Origin: a virus
DNA: 64,000 nt
Strand: one strand, 5' to 3'
Virus record (IMG/VR): IMGVR_UViG_3300020215_000050
Coordinates: 1-64,000 of that record
Position numbers and translations under genes: made by a program. Positions 36,810-42,874 of the stretch are shown piece by piece. Each line of letters starts with the position of its first letter. Position 1 is the stretch's first letter. Below the pieces are notes generated by a model that was not told the DNA's origin, ran no database searches, and saw only the letters and a program-made list of their open reading frames with translations.

Positions 36810-37203
36810 CGATGGCCTCCCTGAACGGGCCGAGGACGGCCCTGACGTGGTTGATGTACGCCTCCCGGTTCCGGATCTTGCCCCGGGCGGCGGGGTGGAT
36901 CAGCCTCGCGTGGTGGATCCTGTACCGCTCGAGGACGCGGGCCACCTTCGACCCGAGGGCGACGACGACGTGGTCGTCAACCATCGCCAGAAGGATGGTC
37001 ACCCGCCTCGAGTTGTCGCCGGACTCGGGCGCGTCCGGGTCGTCGCCGAAGATGTTGAAGAACCTGCAGTCGCGGACGTCGACCCCGACGCCCTCGCGGA
37101 GAGCGTCGGCGAGGGTCTTGCCCGCGAGCTGGCCGGACTGCCAGTTCCAGCCCCGCCTGTAGGCGGTGGGCGACGGCTTCTCGCCGACGAACAGGAACCT
37201 CAC
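36802..37203 (-). CDS. Uracil-DNA-glycosylase-superfamily-like protein, 133 aa
   Basis: GTG start at 37203 overlaps the previous stop (GTGA) and puts the motif FLFVGEKPSP at the N-terminus. VALGSKVARVLERYRI and LIHPAARGKIRNREAY follow, in the same order as in the 27889 protein. Both look like small UDG-fold proteins; catalytic competence is not established. Confidence 0.5.
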   Translation of the reverse strand: MRFLFVGEKPSPTAYRRGWNWQSGQLAGKTLADALREGVGVDVRDCRFFNIFGDDPDAPESGDNSRRVTILLAMVDDHVVVALGSKVARVLERYRIHHARLIHPAARGKIRNREAYINHVRAVLGPFREAIDA

Positions 37204-37415
37204 TCGGGGAACACGAGGTTGTAGACCTCGTCCTTCCCAAGGGCCTCGATCAGCGCGATCAGCACGTCGCGGGCGCTGTCCCCGTCCACGGTCTCCATGC
37301 CTTGGAGGGCAATGGCCGCCTCCTCGTCGTCCCAGACGTCGAACAGGACGTCGGCCTTGTCGAGACACTCCGAGAGCACCTCGGTCACTTGGTCCTTGGT
37401 AGGTCTGGTCATCAT
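37200..37415 (-). CDS. Hypothetical protein, 71 aa, acidic
   Basis: Helical, Asp/Glu-rich. Start at the first of two ATGs overlapping the upstream stop. Unknown. Confidence 0.58.
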   Translation of the reverse strand: MMTRPTKDQVTEVLSECLDKADVLFDVWDDEEAAIALQGMETVDGDSARDVLIALIEALGKDEVYNLVFPE

Positions 37416-37639
37416 CAGTTGTCCTTCCCGCTCAGGTGGCAGCCGCAGACGATGCACTCGTAGTCCTCGTCCTGATAGTCGGGGTGCTCGGCGTCGTAGC
37501 CGAAGCAGTTCCCCCGGCCGTCGGGCCCCTCGCCCGTCTTGTTGACGTCGCCGTAGGAGAGGAGGGCCTCCGTCTCCGTCGGCATGTGCTTCTTGCAGAA
37601 GTCGAGCGGCTCGTTGCTCGAGTCGTAGATCCTTGGCAT
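37415..37639 (-). CDS. Hypothetical protein with Cys pairs, 74 aa
   Basis: Cys at about 15 and 45 and a C-terminal CIVCGC suggest metal binding; the rest is acidic and loop-rich. Coupled upstream and downstream. Confidence 0.58.
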   Translation of the reverse strand: MPRIYDSSNEPLDFCKKHMPTETEALLSYGDVNKTGEGPDGRGNCFGYDAEHPDYQDEDYECIVCGCHLSGKDN

Positions 37640-37650
37640 CCGGTCCTCCT

Positions 37651-37968
37651 TTAGATTTCCACTCCGTCGCTCATGTTCTTGCGGTACTCGGCGAGGGTGA
37701 CGTGGGTCTGGCCCTCGCGCCACTCGACGAACTCGCCGAGCTTGAGGGTCAGGCTGACCATGTCCGACTGGCGGCGGCCGCGGCACACCATCTTGGCGTT
37801 CCCCCGGTCGTCCCCGCAGTACAGGTCGAAGCACTCGACCCCGTCGTCGTCCGCGGTGCGGTAGAGGATGTAGTGGACCCTCCACGACACCCAGCCGATG
37901 TCCGTCTCGGCGTCGTCGGTCTCGCTCGTGCGGACCTTCAGAACCTGCTCGAACACGTGGTCCATCAC
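37651..37968 (-). CDS. Hypothetical protein, 105 aa
   Basis: Beta-rich acidic protein with three Cys. Unknown. Confidence 0.6.
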   Translation of the reverse strand: MMDHVFEQVLKVRTSETDDAETDIGWVSWRVHYILYRTADDDGVECFDLYCGDDRGNAKMVCRGRRQSDMVSLTLKLGEFVEWREGQTHVTLAEYRKNMSDGVEI

Positions 37969-38174
37969 TTCCTCCCTGCGAACTGGCGCGCGATTCGCGC
38001 GAGCCGGTTGAACTCGTCCATGTCGGCGGCGTATATCGCCTCACCGCCGTTCCCGTAGTGGTCGGGGTCGTCCTTGGACCCGTAGCGCGCCACGTAGCCG
38101 GCCAGCGTGCCGCCGTGCTCCTCGATCCAGCGCTGCTGGTCCACGAGCTGGTCGATCACAGACTTGCGCTTCAT
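37965..38174 (-). CDS. Hypothetical protein, 69 aa
   Basis: Helical protein with a Gly/Asp/Tyr-rich centre and basic C-terminus. Start at 38174 follows a GGAGGA-like site. Confidence 0.58.
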   Translation of the reverse strand: MKRKSVIDQLVDQQRWIEEHGGTLAGYVARYGSKDDPDHYGNGGEAIYAADMDEFNRLARIARQFAGRK

Positions 38175-38404
38175 GGTTGTTCCTCCTTCCGATCGTCCTG
38201 TCCGGCTGCCCACGCCGAGTAGGCGAAGGTGCCCCTGATGTACCTGCAGGGCAGGCCCTGGCGGCCGTTCCAGTAGGCGTTGCGGTGGCCGGCCCCGCGG
38301 TGGGGTCGACCCGCGTAGTAGAACTCGCTCGAGGGGTCCTTGCCGAGCCTGCGGCAGTTCTCGTAGAACTGCTGCAGCTTGGGGTCCTTGAACCGGGTCT
38401 TCAT
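38171..38404 (-). CDS. Hypothetical protein, 77 aa
   Basis: Basic, rich in Arg/Gly/His/Tyr. Coupled by ATGA overlaps on both sides. Unknown. Confidence 0.58.
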   Translation of the reverse strand: MKTRFKDPKLQQFYENCRRLGKDPSSEFYYAGRPHRGAGHRNAYWNGRQGLPCRYIRGTFAYSAWAAGQDDRKEEQP

Positions 38405-38586
38405 CCTGCGTCCCTCACGTCGACCTTGACCACGTCGTAGACCGCCTCGAGCCTCTGCACCTCGGAGACGACCCGTACGTCGTTCCTCCAGTCGGTGCCC
38501 CACTCGAAACCGATGTCGACGATCTTGCGGACGAGGATGTCGCCCTTGTTGAATGCGCGGATGACCGCGCGGTGGTGCAGGCCCAT
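38401..38586 (-). CDS. Hypothetical protein, 61 aa
   Basis: Small alpha/beta protein, one-base overlap with the gene upstream. Unknown. Confidence 0.58.
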   Translation of the reverse strand: MGLHHRAVIRAFNKGDILVRKIVDIGFEWGTDWRNDVRVVSEVQRLEAVYDVVKVDVRDAG

Positions 38587-39077
38587 CAGTCCCTCCCTGC
38601 GTTCACGATCTTGGACATCTGCCGAAGGTCCTTCTTCAGCTGCTTCTCGTCGTAGGTCGGCGCCTCGACCACCGCCCGGACCTCGTCGATGTCGAAGTGG
38701 CGGAGGTAGGCGCGGACCTCGTCCCAGTACTCACCGGGGTAGTTGGGGATGCCCTGCCAGGTCCCGTCGAGGCTGAGCAGGTGCTCGAGCTTGCGGGCGG
38801 CCTCGAGCCCGTACCGGCGGGCGAGCTTGACGTAGGCGATCATGCGGGTCCCGATGACCTCGATCAGGTCCGGGCTCGCGAAGGCGTACCGGCGGCGGGG
38901 GCGGAAGTTCGGGCCGACGTTGGTCGGGTCGACCACGGCCTTGGCGTCGCACATGACGTGCCAGTGGTCCATCGGGCGGGAATTCTCCCACTGCCCGTCG
39001 GAGATCTGACCCTTGAGCTCGAGCTCGTACAGGGCGACCATGTCGGAGTTGGGGAAGGCGATCTGAAGGTGGCTCAT
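38586..39077 (-). CDS. Hypothetical protein, 163 aa
   Basis: Largest gene of this stretch, mixed alpha/beta with a Lys/Asp-rich C-terminal helix. First gene behind the second conserved promoter-leader. Not recognised. Confidence 0.65.
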   Translation of the reverse strand: MSHLQIAFPNSDMVALYELELKGQISDGQWENSRPMDHWHVMCDAKAVVDPTNVGPNFRPRRRYAFASPDLIEVIGTRMIAYVKLARRYGLEAARKLEHLLSLDGTWQGIPNYPGEYWDEVRAYLRHFDIDEVRAVVEAPTYDEKQLKKDLRQMSKIVNAGRD

Positions 39078-39079
39078 GT

Positions 39080-39149
39080 TATCCTCTCGGGTTTTTGTCC
39101 ATCGAAGATTATGGTTGACAATCTATCAGGAACCGGCCGGATTGTCAAC
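39080..39149 (-). promoter_or_regulatory. Early promoter and conserved leader, copy 2
   Basis: TTGACA (39144-39149), 17 bases, TAGATT (39121-39126), then the conserved leader. The 7-codon frame ends in TAA one base before the gene's ATG region (GGATAACATG). Confidence 0.75.
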
Positions 39150-39167
39150 CTTTTGTTGTGATGAAAA

Positions 39168-39521
39168 TTAGTACCTGCCCGTGGTCCAGTACGGGTGCCA
39201 GAAGGGGAGGTCGACCCGACCGGACTTTGTCGTCGGGGGGTTCCGACGGCGGCGGCGGGCCTTCGTCACCCGCTTGGTGGTGGAGTAGATGCGGTCGTAC
39301 TTGGAGCCGTACGTCTCGTGGTTATCGCCCGTGGACGACTCGGTCTTCGTGACCATCACGAACTCCTGGCCGTCGGGCTGGCGCTCGGTGATCTCCACGG
39401 CCATGATCTGGCCGCGGGGGTCGACGGACTCGTACGCCTTCGTGGCGTGGTCCAGGAACTCGAACTGGCTGGTGAACCAGTGGCCGCCGTGCGTCTTGAC
39501 GGTGACGGTGTACTTCTTCAT
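39168..39521 (-). CDS. Hypothetical protein, 117 aa
   Basis: Beta-rich N-terminal 90 residues, then a basic cluster (KARRRRR) and an aromatic tail. Unknown. Confidence 0.6.
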   Translation of the reverse strand: MKKYTVTVKTHGGHWFTSQFEFLDHATKAYESVDPRGQIMAVEITERQPDGQEFVMVTKTESSTGDNHETYGSKYDRIYSTTKRVTKARRRRRNPPTTKSGRVDLPFWHPYWTTGRY

Positions 39522-39538
39522 GGGAGATCCCTCCTCGG

Positions 39539-39763
39539 CTAGTCGTTGATGACGATCAGGTGGATGTCGGTGGACTTCTGTACGTAGCGGACGTGGAGGA
39601 TGTCGCCCTCGTCGTCCACCCGCTTGCTCGTGCGGACAAAGTCGGTCCCGTCGCCGATCGTGGTCGGCAGGGAGGCGGGCCAGCCCCTCAGTGACAGGTC
39701 GCTGGCCTCGCAGACGAAGTCCCGACCGTTGCGGGACTTCGAGACGTCGTTGGGAGTGATCAT
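39539..39763 (-). CDS. Hypothetical protein, 74 aa
   Basis: Small beta-rich protein, neutral. Unknown. Confidence 0.58.
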   Translation of the reverse strand: MITPNDVSKSRNGRDFVCEASDLSLRGWPASLPTTIGDGTDFVRTSKRVDDEGDILHVRYVQKSTDIHLIVIND

Positions 39764-39764
39764 G

Positions 39765-39974
39765 TTAGCCGACCACCATGAAGCCGGCCTGGGCGAACCA
39801 GATGGGTTGGGCCTCGCGGTTCCAACCGAGCGGGAAAATCGCGGTGAACCTGTTCTGGGTGTTCTTGACGATCAGGTACTCGAACCGATCGAGCTTCTTC
39901 ATCCTGAGGCCTTGGAGGAGCTTGTCCTCGGTCGCGTACGACCGGCACTCGTCGATGTTCATCTTCTGGGCCAT
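39765..39974 (-). CDS. Hypothetical protein, 69 aa
   Basis: Start at 39974 because the earlier in-frame ATG lies in the conserved leader. Lys-rich N-terminus and hydrophobic C-terminus. First gene behind leader copy 3. Confidence 0.6.
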   Translation of the reverse strand: MAQKMNIDECRSYATEDKLLQGLRMKKLDRFEYLIVKNTQNRFTAIFPLGWNREAQPIWFAQAGFMVVG

Positions 39975-39977
39975 GTT

Positions 39978-40045
39978 GATCCTCTCGGGTTTTTGTCCAT
40001 CGAAAATCATGGTCCCATCCTACCCCAGCCGGCCGGGAAAGTCAA
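39978..40045 (-). promoter_or_regulatory. Early promoter and conserved leader, copy 3
   Basis: TTGACT (40040-40045), 17 bases, TAGGAT (40017-40022). The leader is as in copies 1 and 2, but the short frame runs on for 13 codons into the gene. It diverges from the plus-strand tRNA promoter at 40107. Confidence 0.72.
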
Positions 40046-40106
40046 CATCTTTTTTGGTGATGGAAAAAGGCCCGGAAATTAACAGTTTACCGCATTAAAA
40101 ATCCGG

Positions 40107-40112
40107 TATAAT
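40107..40112 (+). promoter_or_regulatory. -10 element of plus-strand tRNA operon
   Basis: Perfect TATAAT 17 bases before tRNA-Arg(TCT). The -35 is weak (TTTACC at 15 bases' spacing). It marks the divergence point where the coding strand changes. Confidence 0.6.
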
Positions 40113-40128
40113 TAAAGCCACGTTTCCT

Positions 40129-40211
40129 GTCCTCGTAGCCGAGGCCGCCTTCTAAGCGGTTATCCGTAACCGGAGCTGAGAATGCGGGTTCGAATCCTGC
40201 CGAGGACGCCA
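40129..40211 (+). tRNA. tRNA-Arg(TCT) lacking a D-arm
   Basis: Acceptor GTCCTCG/CGAGGAC, anticodon stem GCCGC/GCGGT with loop CTTCTAA, T-arm GCGGG/CCTGC with loop TTCGAAT, G discriminator, encoded CCA. Only TAGCCGAG (8 bases) links the acceptor to the anticodon stem, so there is no D-arm. The variable region is 23 bases with a possible TCCG/CGGA stem. Confidence 0.75.
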
Positions 40212-40217
40212 GAGCAT

Positions 40218-40294
40218 GTGGACGTGACCCGAATGGCTAGGGGCCGACCTGCAACGTCGCGTACATGTGGGTTCGACTCCCACCGTCCACTCCA
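40218..40294 (+). tRNA. tRNA-Cys(GCA)
   Basis: Acceptor GTGGACG/CGTCCAC, anticodon loop CTGCAAC (GCA), T-arm GTGGG/CCCAC, discriminator T as usual for Cys, encoded CCA, normal D-region length. Confidence 0.85.
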
Positions 40295-40299
40295 CTACC

Positions 40300-40374
40300 G
40301 GGGCCTCATGTACCAAGGGGGCGAGACTGCCTTGCAAGCAGACTGGGACGGTTCGATTCCGTCAGGCTCCACCA
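40300..40374 (+). tRNA. tRNA-Ala(TGC)
   Basis: Acceptor GGGGCCT/AGGCTCC keeps the G3-U70 pair that identifies alanine tRNAs. Anticodon loop CTTGCAA (TGC), T-arm GACGG/CCGTC, A discriminator, encoded CCA. The D-arm is atypical in sequence. Confidence 0.85.
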
Positions 40375-40390
40375 ACTTTGGAGGTTCGCT

Positions 40391-40672
40391 ATGGAAGAAG
40401 ACGGGCTGTCGGTCCTCGAGGGCACCATCCAGTTCCGCGAATACGCGCCGGAGGAGCTCGTCGTGTGGGACGGCAGATCCCTGACCACCAACGTGCTCAG
40501 GTTCAAGGAGCCCGAGGACGAGCGCGAGCTCGAGTGGAAGGACCGCCTGCAGAGGAAGCGACGGCGCCGTTTCAACCGCTCCATCGCGGCGAGCAAGATC
40601 CCCAACGGCGGCCGGAAGGGCATCGTCTCCCGCCGGGTCCTGATGAACCGGGTCCTCGATGTCGGAGCTTGA
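40391..40672 (+). CDS. Small basic protein with KGxVxxRV motif, 93 aa (family member 1)
   Basis: Acidic N-terminal half and Arg-rich C-terminal half ending in KGIVSRRVL. The start at 40391 follows GGAGG. The same KG-x-V-x-x-(R/W)V element ends four more plus-strand genes downstream. Possibly RNA-binding. No known family. Confidence 0.6.
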   Translation: MEEDGLSVLEGTIQFREYAPEELVVWDGRSLTTNVLRFKEPEDERELEWKDRLQRKRRRRFNRSIAASKIPNGGRKGIVSRRVLMNRVLDVGA

Positions 40673-40913
40673 TCCCGTCCGCCTCCACAAGAGGTACATC
40701 CAGCGGTGGCAGAAGTCCGACGACTGCGCCGAGAAGTGGTCCGATCGGGTGTCGAGGGTCGACGACCTCAACCAGGACATCAAGGGGGAGGTCAACCCGC
40801 GGGTGATGAAGAGGCTGAGGAGGTCCTATGTTACGAGATCTGTGGCCCGGATGCTCGTTGAGGAGGAGAAGAGAAAAGCACGACCACGCGCTCGTCGCCG
40901 AGTACTGCGGTAG
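40659..40913 (+). CDS. Small basic protein with KGxVxxRV motif, 84 aa (family member 2)
   Basis: RYIQRWQKSDD near the N-terminus and KGEVNPRVMKRL in the middle, then a basic tail. The opening resembles member 3 (RYIVWWQKSE). Overlaps members 1 and 3. Confidence 0.58.
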   Translation: MSELDPVRLHKRYIQRWQKSDDCAEKWSDRVSRVDDLNQDIKGEVNPRVMKRLRRSYVTRSVARMLVEEEKRKARPRARRRVLR

Positions 40914-41070
40914 GTACATCGTATGGTGGCAGAAGAGCGAGCCGTGGCGGAGGCGGAACCTGCTGAAGCGGATCGAGCGGAACAAGTACCTGGCATTGCC
41001 TGGCCGAAGGAAGGGCCCGGTCGCTCCGTGGGTCTTGGCCTCAAATACCTCGAAGAGCTCAAGCCGCTAG
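40828..41070 (+). CDS. Small basic protein with KGxVxxWV motif, 80 aa (family member 3)
   Basis: Arg-rich; RYIVWWQKSE then KGPVAPWVL near the end. It begins inside member 2, so the pair overlaps by 86 bases. Confidence 0.55.
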   Translation: MLRDLWPGCSLRRRREKHDHALVAEYCGRYIVWWQKSEPWRRRNLLKRIERNKYLALPGRRKGPVAPWVLASNTSKSSSR

Positions 41071-41216
41071 TGAGGCGGAGGTTCTTGAGGAGGGTGCCGC
41101 TGCTGATGAGGCTGAACGGGATCCACAAGGGCAAGGTAGACAGAAGGGTGAAGATGTCATGGAAGGCTGGGACGGAGGCGGCGGGCCGGCGGAGCCGCAG
41201 TGGTCGGGACCGGTAG
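41028..41216 (+). CDS. Small basic protein with KGxVxxRV motif, 62 aa (family member 4)
   Basis: Start uncertain: GTG at 41028 or GTG at 41070, which overlaps the member-3 stop. It carries NGIHKGKVDRRVKMS. Overlaps member 5 by 58 bases. Confidence 0.45.
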   Translation: MGLGLKYLEELKPLVRRRFLRRVPLLMRLNGIHKGKVDRRVKMSWKAGTEAAGRRSRSGRDR

Positions 41217-41380
41217 TCAAGTCGGACAAGCTGGTGGAGAATCGCCTCCGCGAGCGGAGGAACCAGCGCACGAACCGGCAGGGACTGTACAGGAACGGGT
41301 ACAACAAGGGCAAGGTGAACGCCCGGGTGCTGCCGAGGGGCGGCATCTTTAGGGGGGTAAACTGGAGGAACTTTCTTTAG
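41159..41380 (+). CDS. Small basic protein with KGxVxxRV motif, 73 aa (family member 5)
   Basis: Gly-rich start, Arg/Asn-rich centre, then YNKGKVNARVLPRGG. The last base of its stop is the first base of tRNA-Arg(TCG). Confidence 0.55.
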   Translation: MEGWDGGGGPAEPQWSGPVVKSDKLVENRLRERRNQRTNRQGLYRNGYNKGKVNARVLPRGGIFRGVNWRNFL

Positions 41381-41462
41381 GCCACGTAGCCGAGCGACGC
41401 TTCGAACGTCGTAACCGTAGCTGGAGCTGAGAAGGCGGGTTCGAATCCTGTCGTGGCCTCCA
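41380..41462 (+). tRNA. tRNA-Arg(TCG) lacking a D-arm
   Basis: Acceptor GGCCACG/CGTGGCC, perfect anticodon stem CGACG/CGTCG with loop CTTCGAA, T-arm GCGGG/CCTGT with loop TTCGAAT, encoded CCA. The acceptor-to-anticodon link is again TAGCCGAG. The 23-base variable region contains AGC-TGGA-GCT. Confidence 0.75.
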
Positions 41463-41464
41463 AA

Positions 41465-41545
41465 GCTCACGTAACCCCCGGGCTTGCGAAGTCCGAGAAA
41501 GGTAACCGGAGGCAGATGCAGGTTCGAGTCCTGCCGTGAGCGCCA
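41465..41545 (+). tRNA. tRNA-Arg(GCG) lacking a D-arm
   Basis: Acceptor GCTCACG/CGTGAGC, anticodon stem CGGGC/GTCCG with loop TTGCGAA, T-arm GCAGG/CCTGC, G discriminator, encoded CCA. Seven bases (TAACCCC) replace the D-arm; the variable region is 22 bases and shares GTAACCGGAG with tRNA-Arg(TCT). Confidence 0.73.
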
Positions 41546-41563
41546 ATTTTCGAAGAGGTCGCC

Positions 41564-41848
41564 ATGATGACCGGGAGGCAGTGGTACGAGATCTGGACGC
41601 CGAGGGGCAAGACGAGGATGGAGATGGGTCACCCTGTCAGCTGGGAGAAGACCTACTCCTACCACCTGAGGAGGCAACTGAGGGTACATAGGATCGACGG
41701 CGGCGACCTCTATCACTTCCACCGGCAGATGGAAAAACAGATCCAACAGCAGCGGCAGATGGACATCGTCATGGACTACGTTTGGGGGATTGCCGCCCAC
41801 TTCGTCTTGATCGTCGTCGGCCTCGCGATGTTCCTGCTGCTGAGATAA
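41564..41848 (+). CDS. Tail-anchored membrane protein, 94 aa
   Basis: Basic N-terminal 50 residues, a Gln-rich helix, and a C-terminal transmembrane segment (about 74-93). It lies between tRNA-Arg and tRNA-Glu with no large gaps. Unknown. Confidence 0.62.
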   Translation: MMTGRQWYEIWTPRGKTRMEMGHPVSWEKTYSYHLRRQLRVHRIDGGDLYHFHRQMEKQIQQQRQMDIVMDYVWGIAAHFVLIVVGLAMFLLLR

Positions 41849-41849
41849 A

Positions 41850-41925
41850 GCGCCCGTCGTCTACGGGAAAGGATGTCTCCCTTTCAAGGAGAACGACGTG
41901 GGTTCGAATCCCACCGGGCGCGCCA
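41850..41925 (+). tRNA. tRNA-Glu(TTC)
   Basis: Acceptor GCGCCCG/CGGGCGC, anticodon stem TCTCC/GGAGA with loop CTTTCAA, T-arm GTGGG/CCCAC, D-region TCGTCTA as in bacterial Glu tRNAs, G discriminator, encoded CCA. Confidence 0.92.
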
Positions 41926-41934
41926 ACTAAATAC

Positions 41935-42023
41935 GGAGAGTCAACCGGGGAGGTTCCCGGGGCTCCCTGCTAAGGATGCCGGACCCGGTCGGGTCTGTGT
42001 TTCGAGTACACGGCTCTCCGCCA
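41935..42023 (+). tRNA. tRNA-Ser(GCT)
   Basis: Type II tRNA: acceptor GGAGAGT/GCTCTCC, anticodon loop CTGCTAA (GCT), long variable arm around GGACCCGGTCGGGTC, G discriminator, encoded CCA. Confidence 0.88.
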
Positions 42024-42037
42024 CCAACGAGTGAACG

Positions 42038-42379
42038 ATGACGTTCAACCAGTACATGATCTGCCTGTTGATCCTCCTCGTGGCGGTCTTCATGTGGCTC
42101 GTCCTCGACCAGACGCCAGAGAAGAGGGAGCCGCCCAAGGCGACGACCCCGGAGCAGGCCAAGCTCGCAGTTGACAAAACGATCGAGAAAGATAATTTAC
42201 GACGACTCAAAAGGAAGGTGAACCGGACAGGCGCGCCGGACTCGCCTGGAAAGCGCAGTGGGCCTCCAAAAGGGGCTCGAGTTTCGAGTACTCCGCCTTC
42301 CGCCACTAGTTCCCTCGCGCGGGAAATGCTCCGCGGACACAGGCGCGAGCACGAGAGAAGGAAGAAAGACATGACATAG
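42038..42379 (+). CDS. Membrane-anchored protein, 113 aa, containing a tRNA gene
   Basis: N-terminal transmembrane helix (about 5-24), then a charged linker. From about residue 58 the frame reads through the whole of tRNA-Ser(GGA) (42213-42305) before stopping. The C-terminal 55 residues are therefore encoded by tRNA sequence and may be an accidental extension. Confidence 0.5.
   Translation: MTFNQYMICLLILLVAVFMWLVLDQTPEKREPPKATTPEQAKLAVDKTIEKDNLRRLKRKVNRTGAPDSPGKRSGPPKGARVSSTPPSATSSLAREMLRGHRREHERRKKDMT
42171..42198 (+). promoter_or_regulatory. Sigma70-like promoter for tRNA-Ser(GGA)
   Basis: TTGACA, 16 bases, TAATTT on the plus strand, inside the 42038 frame and 15 bases before the tRNA. 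Confidence 0.5.
42213..42305 (+). tRNA. tRNA-Ser(GGA)
   Basis: Type II tRNA: acceptor GGAAGGT/GCCTTCC, anticodon loop CTGGAAA (GGA), variable arm GGGCCTCC-AAAA-GGGGCTC, T-loop region TTTCGAG, G discriminator, encoded CCA. Nested in a protein frame on the same strand. Confidence 0.85.
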
Positions 42380-42401
42380 TGACCAACTATGGAGTGTCTA
42401 G

Positions 42402-42764
42402 ATGCGAGAGAAAGCGCAGTACCAGGTAGTCGTGAGGGACCGGATCTACCGGGCCAAGCACGACGGGACCTGGGGGATGTACTGGGACTGGTTCGTCGAC
42501 TACAGGTGGTGGGGCTATCACCGGGCGATCGCGACCACCCAGGAGAGGCGGGCGAACAAGGGCCACCGGCAGGAGTTCCGAGAGGAGCGGTGGCCGGTGA
42601 AGTTCAGGATGAGGACCCGGATGGATCTTCCCAACGCCTGGGACGATCTCAACTTCGGCTCCAATAGGAAGTCATGGAAGGACCGCACGCGATGTCGAAG
42701 ACAGTGGGAGGTGAACCTCCCTCCACGGAACTGCCCCCCTCCGAGGCTGAGGTGGGAGTGGTGA
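42402..42764 (+). CDS. Hypothetical protein, 120 aa, aromatic and basic
   Basis: Trp/Tyr/Arg-rich (WGMYWDWFVDYRWWGYHRA). The last 30 codons overlap the start of the next frame. Unknown. Confidence 0.55.
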   Translation: MREKAQYQVVVRDRIYRAKHDGTWGMYWDWFVDYRWWGYHRAIATTQERRANKGHRQEFREERWPVKFRMRTRMDLPNAWDDLNFGSNRKSWKDRTRCRRQWEVNLPPRNCPPPRLRWEW

Positions 42765-42874
42765 CGTCGTGCGGGAACGTGTTCACTGACCTAGGGCTCG
42801 AGACCCCCACGGTCGCGGAGCTCAGGGCGGCCGTGAGATGGCGATGCGCCGTACGGGTCGTCTCCAACTCATAG
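42674..42874 (+). CDS. Short HTH-antitoxin-like protein, 66 aa
   Basis: Contains SCGNVFTDLGLETPTVAELR, resembling the (S)SGNVFADLGL-x-x-x-x-EL opening of XRE/HigA-type antitoxins. The rest of the helix-turn-helix domain is absent, so it may be a remnant or a minimal repressor-like peptide. No toxin partner is recognised beside it. Confidence 0.45.
   Translation: MEGPHAMSKTVGGEPPSTELPPSEAEVGVVTSCGNVFTDLGLETPTVAELRAAVRWRCAVRVVSNS

Noticed and set aside
36330-40045. Spaced identical blocks considered as a CRISPR-like or repeat array
   Set aside because: There are only three full copies kilobases apart, each an orderly promoter plus leader before a gene. No CRISPR array is visible in the window.
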